Shown here one piece after another: positions 11,001 to 19,729 of a DNA stretch of 64,000 nucleotides. The stretch is from Brassica napus (taxonomy: Eukaryota; Streptophyta; Magnoliopsida; Brassicales; Brassicaceae): positions 1-64,000 of the forward strand of contig NW_026014892.1 of assembly GCF_020379485.1 (NCBI RefSeq), read 5' to 3'. Below the pieces are notes generated by a model. That model saw only the letters and a program-made list of their open reading frames with translations. It had not been told where the DNA came from and made no database searches. The first letter of the stretch is position 1. Every line of letters begins with the position of its first letter. The position numbers and the translations under genes were made by a program.

Positions 11001-12252
11001 AAACTTGGAGTGGGATTTGTGGCAGATGGATGTGAAGAATGCTTTCCTGCAAGGTGAGCTAGAAGATGAGGTATATATGCTTCCTCCTCCTGGTCTTGAG
11101 CATCTAGCGAAGCCAGGAAATGTTTTGAGATTGAAGAAAGCTATATATGGGTTGAAGCAATCTCCTAGAGCCTGCTACAGGAAGCTGAGTACAACACTCA
11201 ATGAGAGAGGGTTCAGGAAGTCTGAACTAGATCACACACTCTTCACACTGGTCGGACCATCAGGGATCATTGTGATTCTAGTGTATGTGGATGATTTGAT
11301 TATCACAGGAAGTGATAAGGCTGGGATTAAAGCCACTAAAGAGTTTCTCAGGTCAGTGTTTGATATCAAAGACTTGGGAGAGATGAAGTATTTCTTGGGG
11401 ATTGAGATATGCAGATCAAAGGAGGGTTTGTTCATGTCTCAAAGGAAGTATGCAATGGATATGCTGAAGGAAACTGATGTGATTGGAGGAAAGATAGCTA
11501 AGACACCTCTTGAGGAGGGGTATAAGGTCTTGCGTGAGGGGGAGGTTGAAGAGAACCAGTTGTTTGAGGATGCTAAGCTGTATAGGAGGATGGATGGAAA
11601 GCTGATCTACTTGACGATTACAAGACCTGATATATGCTTTGCAGTGAATCAAGTGAGCCAGCATATGCAGGCACCAAAGGTTCATCATTGGAAGATGGTT
11701 GATAGGATACTGAGGTATTTGAGTGGCACGTCTGGTCAAGGAGTTTGGATGTGTTGTAATGGCAGTACAGAAGTGGTTGGATATTGTGATGCTGATTGGG
11801 CAGGAGATAGAGTGGACAGGAGATCAACTACTGGGTATTGTACATTCATTGGAGGGAACTTGGTCACTTGGAAGAGTAAGAAGCAGAAGGTTATCTCCTG
11901 TTCAAGTGCTGAAGCTGAGTATAGAGCCATGTTGAAGATGACAAACGAGTTGGTGTGGATCAAGGGGATCTTAAAGCATTTGGAGATTGAGCAGAGTACT
12001 CCTATGACAATGCATTGCGACAATCAAGCAGCTATCCACATTGCTTCTAACTCAGTCTTTCATGAGAGGACGAAGCATATAGAAGTTGATTGCCACAAGG
12101 TAAGGCAGATGATTATACTTGGAGTGATATTGCCATGTCATACAAGAAGTGAAGATCAGCTTGCAGATGTGTTTACTAAGGCAGCGAGATTAAAGACGAT
12201 GGAGTCCATACTATCAAGACTTGGACTCATTGATCTTACTCCTAGGAGCTGA
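8060..12252 (+). pseudogene. R4 gag-pol with shortened Gag, single frameshift
   Basis: Starts MESNDFSREMKTRSS and ends LIDLTPRS. The Gag N-terminus (WIWSDWVKTVFGSFGIWSN) and a later helix block (LVGRLKEVWLEL...ERREQDVIFNFL) align with normal Gag in this window, but the middle of Gag is replaced and there is no CCHC knuckle. Residues about 155-187 are instead rich in Lys and Arg. The protease motif IDSGASHH lies at residue 277, against 416 in R6. Then follow integrase (H-H-C-C and D-D-E with 35 residues between the last two), an acidic linker with a 30-bp repeat, RT (VYVDD) and RNase H. A 1-bp loss near 9050, between protease and integrase, puts the second part (9073-12252) in another frame. 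Sister R8 has the same Gag, so the unusual Gag is a family trait. Confidence 0.92.
10399..10488 (+). repeat. 30-bp in-frame repeat, 3 copies, in R4 linker
   Basis: Three tandem units starting TCTACTGGTTCAG encode Ser/Gly/Glu-rich decapeptides (STGSGESVAQ-like). The site is the variable acidic linker between integrase and RT. Confidence 0.9.
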
Positions 12253-12284
12253 GCCCCTTAACCATGGAGTCTCCACTCTTTTTC

Positions 12285-12394
12285 CCTCATCAAGGTTTTA
12301 TCCCATTGGGTTTTCCTTGGTGAGGTTTTTAATGAGGGAGGTCTTCATGGTTTCCAAGCTTGACTTGTTCTACATGGTCAAGCTTGAGGGGGAG
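12285..12394 (+). promoter_or_regulatory. R4 3' cis region: hairpins and polypurine tract
   Basis: HP1 12285-12325 (CCTCATCAAGG / CCTTGGTGAGG). HP2 12355-12386 has ten perfect pairs, CAAGCTTGAC / GTCAAGCTTG, with a 12-base loop. Its 3' arm leads into GAGGGGGAG before the LTR. Confidence 0.75.
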
Positions 12395-12881
12395 TATTGA
12401 GATGAGGTGATGAAGAGTTGATACATGGATAGAGGAAGAGTATTGGGGCAGATGGTAACTTTGGAGTTTTACCACAGTAACTTTAGTTTTACTGTGGTAA
12501 CTAAGTTAAAGGCTTAGGAAGTTACCTTGGATCACTTTGGTGAGGAGAAGCACGCCCAAGAGGAGTATGGATAAGGGAGGAGCTGTTTGGATAAGGTCTG
12601 GTCATAGTTGGAAAGGTAAAGCTACTTTACAGCCTGTCCAAGCATGTGAAGCCTCTCAGCAGCCAGCTAGCCTTGACTTCACATGCTTTGAGTCCCATTT
12701 CGAAATCCCCTTTGTATCAGCCTTATCTCTTCATTTATAACTTGTATCTGAGACATTAAATCAATTAATGGAGTTTTGAGTATTCTCTCTATTCTCTCTC
12801 TACTTATTCTCTTAATCTCTTTAATCTTACACAAAACATTCTGATTGTTCTTAAACACACTCTAATACACAAAAGTGTATA
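12395..12881 (+). repeat. R4 3' LTR (487 bp)
   Basis: Begins TATTGAG (first dinucleotide mutated relative to the 5' copy) and ends GTGTATA; followed by target duplication CCTTC at 12882-12886. Confidence 0.95.
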
Positions 12882-12886
12882 CCTTC

Positions 12887-14925
12887 AAGGCCTAGGGATT
12901 GGCCAGTGAGCCTATGTGCCTTAGTATCACTGAGGTTTAGGCACATAGGCTCTGGATCACGGCCTCTTCACTTCACCACACCTTCTTAGACTCTTCTATA
13001 GAACCGGCTTAGTGTCTCTTCCTTTCACCTGACTTCATGCCATCTTGAAAGGCTAGGAACGACCTGATCCTCTCCATTGAGTCTCCAAGTAAGGTACCTG
13101 ATACATCATTCCACAAGTGTATCAGTTCTCTAGAGATAAACCTATCATGAATGTATATAAAGAGATTGATCAGGTTTACTCCCTTGTTTAAATGTTGAGG
13201 AGTGGCTGCTCTTCACACACCACTTGAATCCCTCACTTGCTGAGCTTAACAGCTCCTTCTCTTATCATGCAAGCTCATCCACAGTCCCCCTCAAGCTTGA
13301 GACCGAGTATAGGAAAGGTCCAAGCTTGATAGTGAGCGCATGTTAGCTCCATGATAAGCCTTGTGGAGAGCACCTCCATCTCTTTCAGACTTGATGCTTG
13401 AATCTTCCACTACATCACCATTGCACTGAGGAGATACCTCAGCCCACTCTCCAAGCATCTCACACTAGCTTGTTGAGTGACTTTCTTCTTCCCTCCACTT
13501 CGGCTGGATCACTCCATGATCAGCTTGCAATGGCCTTGACTAACACAGGTCATTGAGCAACAGGATCATCAGGTGGCTCACTTTGCTCCCCTCCTCAAGC
13601 TTGGATTGAGTATGGGTCCAAGCTTGAAGTGAGCCTCAATGAGCCTTAAGATCAGGAGCGCAACATCTCATAGAGTGCGCTTCAACCACTGATCAACCCT
13701 TCCCTTTATCTCCAGTGCCTTCTGGTCACCGGTCTCCTCTAGACTTAGGTGATGACCACTCGCCTTGTGTATCCACACACACACCACAGCGACCATTCCC
13801 AATGGGTAAAGTCTTCCTCTTCTGCTCGGATTGGTGATGGACAGGGAGCACATCTTGTGAACCTGAAACATCACTCAAACTCCAGCAAAGATAAGACACA
13901 AGCATTGGGATCAATCCTTGACTAATCATCAAGTTTGATCTCCAACGTCACAAGCTATGCAACAGATTGAAACAAGCATTATCAAGTTCACATCTTTGCA
14001 AGCAATCTCTCTAAGTACAAGCAAGATCAAATCAGATTCAAGACAAGCTACTTAGGCAATCAACCCTGCCTTAATCCGCAATCATAGACATCCATCTATG
14101 TGCTCAATGTTAAGGCAGCAACAAGATGACAATATGCTGTGACCTTAATCAGTTTCTAGCTCATGTATGCAACAAGATCAGCCAATGCTTTCTATTATCC
14201 TAACACACATCACTTATAACTGAGGCAAAGCAATATTAATCATCAATCAACATCAGACAATGCAAAACCTTAAGTGATTTCAGTTTAATGAAAGCTAATA
14301 GGATTTAGACAGTTTCTAACATCCTAGCACAATCATAACCAAACCGGGTAAGCATTTTATTTCTCAACATCAAACAAGACTCTTAAAGCATCCTGGGACT
14401 GAACTAGACAATACAATATAGCATTTCATATCAAGAACCCACGGATTGCAACACTACACAACACAACACACAACCAGTTTCAATCACAAGCTCATATCAA
14501 GAAGGTTTAGGATTAGCTTACAACCAAGGAACCTGAGCTGGTTCCTTGAGCCTCCTTGGTTATAGGTCACGAATCTGATGGGTAAGAGAGCTGGATCGAC
14601 ACCCAACACCCTCTCCTTGTGTTCATAACCTTCTCCTTGAAACCACAACTCAAAAGGCTCCACCTTTCTTCACAGCTCCAAGTCACCAACTTCAGGAACA
14701 AAGGGAAAGCTTTCTTCTTGAATGGTTTCAGCTTGGACCAGAGTTCAGACACACCTTTAATGGACTGGAGAGAGGAGGCACGACCATGATAAACCTCCTT
14801 GGCTTCATACACCTTCTTCTTGAAGAGAGAGAACCAAAAGGACAGATCTTCAATGGCTTGGATTTGAGATGAGACTAGGCTTGTGATGTATATGCGGAAG
14901 CTGGAACCAAGTTCTGATGAACCTG
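12887..14925 (-). other. R3 internal non-coding region (main part)
   Basis: About 2 kb with no protein domain in any frame; the 123-codon frame at 14567-14938 has no recognisable motif. The segment carries two further polypurine-like modules with hairpins: one at 13284-13328 (CCCCCTCAAGCTTGAG, then CAAGCTTG) and one at 13587-13626 (CAAGCTTGG / CCAAGCTTG, nine perfect pairs). Near 13855-13895 is a block shared with R9 (about 47115-47155). Confidence 0.8.
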
Positions 14926-14937
14926 GCTCTGATACCA
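14926..14937 (-). other. R3 primer binding site
   Basis: GCTCTGATACCA on the plus strand, next to the 5' LTR at 14938; same tRNA-iMet complement as the autonomous elements. Confidence 0.9.
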
Positions 14938-15937
14938 TGTTAGGTTTTCAGAGCTCAGGCTGTGTGTGTGAGAAGAAGCCACTAAGGGCGAAATGAGAGC
15001 TTGAACTGAAGAGAGAAAGGTCTGATGAAAACAGTATGAACTTGGACATAAACAAGAGATTTTGAGAGATTAAGAGATTTAAGTATAAGAAAGGGAGAGA
15101 TTAAGGGATTCTTATCCAAGAACACACTTTGTATTATGAAGGAGGAGGGGAAATCCCCCTCTGTCTCTTGAGAGACACAAAAACGTCCATACATAGCTTA
15201 TTTATAAGCTTTACACATTGCAAACTCATAAACCCTTAATCTAATGGATAGAAATGACTGAATTGAAATGGATGGCTAGGATGGAGTCTGGTGGGTTGCT
15301 GAGGACGTGATGGATGCTGATTGGTTGATTCAAACTGGTCAAAGCAAGGGCTGGCTCCTGATTGGTTCCCTTAAGGCTCCCATGAACCTTATTCACAAAG
15401 ATGGCTAGATACATGGTCAAGGCTGCTTTTCCTTTACAGCTCAAAGACAGCCTGTCATTGACCACGCCCTAGCTCTCCCTCATCCACAAACAGTCACAAG
15501 ATAACTCAGGTTTGTCTTCTCTTGCGCCCTAAGTTTCCACAGCTTCATTTCAGGTTGATCCGGAACAAGTACGGTCGATGGTACGGACCGCCTGTCCGTA
15601 CCTCTCCCTATTTTTGCACCAACTCCCAATCTTCTCAAATGGTTGAGTCTGAACATGATCTTGGTCGCCCTAAGTTCGTACGGTCCGTACTATCCGTACC
15701 GATGCTCGACCCTATTTCTGCACCATCACCCAACTGACTCCAAATGGTGTCTAAGTATGTCTAAGTCCCTCCTGGACTTGACCCTAACTTTGCACACCTC
15801 ATTTGGATACTTCTGGACACTCCTGAACACTCCTAAAGCCTTGATAGACAATCTCCGGAGGTCTTGCCCTATTCTTGCTCAAGACCCAAACTCAACCCAA
15901 CTCCTCCATTGGCTCCATTTCTTTCTTCAAGTCAACA
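14938..15937 (-). repeat. R3 5' LTR (1000 bp)
   Basis: Same length as 6286-7285. Followed by CCGTG (15938-15942), the right target duplication in the R2 linker. Confidence 0.95.
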
Positions 15938-18781
15938 CCGTGTGCTTCTTCTCAATGCTGGTTCCGGTTGTTCCACTTGCACTTGTGATTCTTCTCCACT
16001 TTCTTGTGGTACAGAAGTAGACACTTCAACTGCCTCTTCTTCTCCTAGCTGACTTGCTTCAGCTCCATCTTGCTGTTCACTTACTTCCACATCTTGATCA
16101 TGTGTACCAGATACTCCACTACTCTCTTGAGTTGTCTCTGGTTCACTCCTTTCCCCCCCATGATCAGAAGTGGGAGTTGCTGAACTTCCACCATTTGGTG
16201 GTTGAGATCCTGGGTTACTGCCAGGTCCTTGCTGATCTTGTCTCACCTTGACCCCAATACTTTCTAAGATGATCCGCAAAGTAGTGGCTCTCTCCGAGGT
16301 AAGATCCTTCAAGTCTTCTTTGTTTTGCTCCTCATAGTATCCTCTCTCTTCAACAAACTTCACATCCCTTGATACCAGCACCCTTCTTGTGTCTGGATCA
16401 TAACACTTGTATCCCTTTTGAGTTGTAGAGTAGCCAATAAACATTGCCTTTGTACTCCTAGCTGCAAGATTGTTTCTCAACTCCCCGGGTATCAAAACAT
16501 AACATAAACACCCAAAGATCCTTATATGTTCTAATGAGGGTTTATGCTTGTTGAGAACCTCAAATGGTGACTGTCCTTTCAGGATCAGTGTGGGAGTCCT
16601 GTTGATTAGATAGCAGGCTGTGGCTACTGCATCACTCCAAAACTTCTTAGGTACATTAGCTTGAAACATCATTGATCTTGCAACTTCCATAAGGTGCCTA
16701 TTCTTCCTCTCAGCCACACCATTCTGTTGTGGAGTGTAGGGACAGCTTGTTTGATGAAGAATTCCATACTGAGATAAGTGTTGCTTGAAAGCTTGTCCAA
16801 TGTATTCTCCTCCATTATCTGACCTGAAAATCTTAATCTTGGCTTGATAATGGTTAGTTACATAGGATTGAAAGTTTTTAAATGCATCAAGCACCCTATC
16901 TTTAGTTGGAATTAAGGTTAACCAGGTGTATTTAGATTTTTCATCAATGAATGAGACATAATACTTATGGTTCTCTCTAGATAAACAAAGAGCAGTCCAT
17001 ACATCAGAGTGAATAAGATCAAAGCAATTCTCATAAACCGTAGATGAGTTTGGAAATACAAGTCTACAATGCTTGCCTAAAATACAAGCTTCACAATCAT
17101 TGTTTTCAAAAGAAACACCTGGCAACATCAGTTTTAAAGCCTTATTATGAAGGTGTCCTAGTCTAGCATGCCACAATGCATTCTTATTTAAACTAGGAAC
17201 AGAAGCAGTAGTAAAAGAGCAGCTAATGTCAGAAACAGGAGCAAGATCTTCAAGCAAATATAAGTCTCCTTTTGTTACTCCTTTTCCAATCACTTTGCTG
17301 CTTTCAATATCCTGAAACTTCACATCATTAGGACTAAATATGACATTGCATTGCAAGTCAGTTGCACATTTCTTGACAGATAATAGGTTTGAAGTAAAGT
17401 CAGGCGTATAGAAAGCTTTTGAATCCTTACTAAACAGTTTAAGTGTTCCTATTCCTTTAATTGGAACCTTATCACCATTTGCGATCATCACATGACCCTT
17501 AGTAGGCACAATATTCTTAATCAACTTAGTATCACTAATCATGTGATGTGATGCACCTGAATCTACAATAAGTGGTCTAGTTGATTGATTACTAGCAAGG
17601 TGAGCGAGTATACTAGATGGCTTATATGCATGATCAGTTTCATTGTATCCATTCACATTTCTTAGAGAACTAGCCATTCTATCAGTTCTAGTGATGCAAT
17701 CTGAGTCTCCTATAGTCCTAGCAATCATGGAAGCACCATAAGAATAACCATAGATGTTACCGTTATCCTTGAAAATCTTGATGAGTGCATCAATATCTGA
17801 CTTCCTTATGAAGTCCTGATCATTGTTGCGGCTGCTAGGAGCTCCCATGTAAGCCACCAGAGACTTGCCATCACTTGTACCACCTTCTTGAGCCTTGCTG
17901 GTACCCGCACCACTTGATCCTTCAGACATATGAGCTCGTGCTTCCCGTTCCTTCATGAATTTAGCCGGTTTGAGGTGTGGGTGAAGTATCCAACACTGGC
18001 TCTTCTTGTGGCCGTGCTTCTTGCAATGATCACAGCTCCCATTGAACCTCCTGTCCTCATACCTCCCATGTGCAGCTTTGTTAGCTTGTGGTGTCTCTCC
18101 TTGTTCAGCTTGTGTCGCTTGATTAGCCAAGGCCAGCTCTCCCTTCTTCCCAAACAAGCCAATCGACCCTTGTTCTTTCTGGATCCGAGAGCACACTTCT
18201 TCCAAGTCAGGTAGTGTATCATCCCTCAGCATGTGTTGTATGAGTCCATTGTAAACCGGATTTAGTGTCAAGAGCAGTCCAAAGACCTTGTCCTGCTCGC
18301 GTCTCTTGTTTAGCTCATTGGGATCAACCGTGCTTGGCCTCAGCATCTCTAGCTCGGACCAAAGTGACCTGAACCGTCCTAGGTGCTTGGTAAACTCCAT
18401 GTCTTCCTGAACCAAGTTGTTAATCGCCTGCTTCACCTCAAAGACTCTACTCAAGTTAGATGTGTTTCCATACACTTTCTTCAAGGTGTCCCACAGCTCC
18501 TTTGCTGTCTCACAGTAACTGTATGCATTCAGAATCTCCGGCTCTAAGGAGGCATGAAGAACTGACATCACCATCATATCTTCTTGTTGCCATTTCTCAA
18601 CCGGATCTCTTGATGCTTCATCCTTGTCTTCTTCTTGGGCAATCAGCTTTGGGGCCTCACCTGAGGTAATGTGTCCCCATAAGCCCTTGCTCCCAACTGC
18701 GGTCCTCACCATTCGTGACCACACTAGGTAGTTGTTCCCCTTGAACACAACCGCCACCTTCATCTTCATCCCACTATCCAT
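15938..18781 (-). pseudogene. R2 gag-pol, Gag to integrase portion (right fragment)
   Basis: Starts MDSGMKMKVAVVFKGNNYLVW and stays open for 948 codons to the R3 junction. Visible: UBN2-type Gag; CCHC knuckle CDHCKKHGHKKSQC; protease IVDSGASHHMISD; integrase finger WHARLGHLH...CEAC; D-D-E core (IHSDVW, RSDNGGEY, NGVAERKNRH); then an acidic linker ending EPALRRSTR, where R3 cut the gene. The RT half continues at 6280. No internal stop or frameshift is seen, so the break is the insertion itself. The final residue before the stop at the junction comes from R3 sequence. Confidence 0.93.
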
Positions 18782-19160
18782 CTTGAAGCAGCTTGACGTG
18801 AACAGCTTGCTAAATCTTGGACTGAGACTCGAAACTACACACGGAAATAGACTAGATCTTCTTTAACTGACTAGCTTAAATCACCAAACCCGCAAGCACT
18901 CAAGTAACGCTCTTGATGTTTCTTGATGTTTACGTTTTAATCAACCCCCTTTATGAACACGCAAGCCACAAAGAGTAACAACCCAACACACGGAACCAGG
19001 AATCTCAATAGAAACTATCAGTAAACTCAACCAGACACACCTTCTCGGACTAGGACTCAACCAGAGAAGACTTGAAGTTTTGAATCTTAAACGCCCAGCT
19101 CCAAGCTTTAACCTTGTGTTCTAGCAGATCTCACCAAGAACTCAGATTCTTATCAACCTG
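18782..19160 (-). other. R2 leader between primer site and gag
   Basis: 379 bp of untranslated leader without a clear ORF. In this lineage the region between primer site and gag probably holds packaging signals; no motif can be assigned from sequence alone. Confidence 0.6.
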
Positions 19161-19172
19161 GCTCTGATACCA
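19161..19172 (-). other. R2 primer binding site
   Basis: GCTCTGATACCA on the plus strand, adjacent to the R2 5' LTR. Confidence 0.9.
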
Positions 19173-19729
19173 TGTAAGTTTAGAGTAATGAAGAGTAATC
19201 TGAGTGTTTACATTTGAGAGAGATTAGAGTGAAACTAAGGGTAGAGAACGAGTTGAGAATAAGAGACTAAGAATAAGCCATGGAGGCAAAGGATAGTCTG
19301 AACTGTCTAAGTATTATTAATGACCAGATGTTACAATATATAGAGAGGCATCTCGTGGTTAAGGATTTCAGAAAGCACACTATTACATAGGATAAGATTC
19401 TACTTTAATTCAAACTGTCCAATTAAGCTCTTCCGTGTGTGTAAAGCACCTTTACCTTTACACAGCTACTGACAGCCTGTCATAAGCTCTTCCCTTATCC
19501 TCTCCACACGGTAACATCAGTAAAGGTTCAGTAAGACTTCTCCTTTACCTCTTAAGTTAACTGTGTGTAGTAACTTCCCTTAAGGAGTGATCTTGGTCGA
19601 GTTCCTCTTGCACGGCATGTACGGCCATGGTACGGCCTGTACGGCCATGGTACGGCCTGTACGGCCATGGTACGGCCTGTACGGCCTAGCCTCTCCCAAA
19701 CTCATTCCTCCTAAGCCTTCTTCTCAACA
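19173..19729 (-). repeat. R2 5' LTR (557 bp)
   Basis: Plus-strand reading TGTAAGTTTAGAG...TTCTCAACA with canonical TG...CA ends. The right edge touches satellite (AAAGA at 19730-19734, expected target duplication). U3 contains a 20-bp tandem repeat of GTACGG motifs. The partner LTR is outside the window. Confidence 0.9.
19618..19686. repeat. 20-bp tandem repeat in R2 U3
   Basis: Three perfect copies of TGTACGGCCATGGTACGGCC plus nine bases of a fourth. Each unit holds two GTACGG motifs and the palindrome CCATGG. Confidence 0.95.

Larger units (their letters stand above)
7417..12881 (+). mobile_element. R4: Ty1/Copia retrotransposon with knuckle-less Gag
   Basis: Complete element with two 487-bp LTRs (about 0.6% different), primer binding site, gag-pol, 3' hairpins and polypurine tract, flanked by CCTTC target duplications in R3. 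The low divergence suggests recent insertion. The only coding lesion seen is one frameshift near 9050. The first LTR base pair differs between copies: the 3' LTR starts TA instead of TG. Confidence 0.95.
6286..15937 (-). mobile_element. R3: non-autonomous Copia-related LTR element (contains R4)
   Basis: Two 1000-bp LTRs flank about 2.2 kb of internal sequence (7286-7416 and 12887-14937 after removing R4). The internal part has a tRNA-iMet primer site and the lineage's 3' hairpins and polypurine tract, but no Gag, protease, integrase, RT or RNase H on either strand. It resembles the LARD class in layout, though its internal region is shorter than typical. The target duplication CCGTG is intact. 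R9 is a second member of the same family: both contain AAGGCCTAGGGATTGGCCAG near the 3' end and a block close to GTGAACCTGAAAC. It presumably relies on Copia proteins made by relatives. Confidence 0.92.
5475..19729 (-). mobile_element. R2: Ty1/Copia retrotransposon in satellite, split by R3 (with R4) and R1
   Basis: R2's own sequence is 5475-6280 and 15938-19729. R3 inserted in the acidic linker between integrase and RT, with target duplication CCGTG at 6281-6285 and 15938-15942. R1 inserted in RT. The 5' LTR abuts satellite at 19730. Apart from these insertions the visible coding frame is open from the start at 18781, so R2 may have been intact when R3 landed. Gag places it with R6, R10, R11 and R12. 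Confidence 0.92.

Noticed and set aside
14567..14938. 123-codon frame in the R3 interior
   Set aside because: No domain, it overlaps the primer binding site and LTR edge, and R9 has no counterpart.
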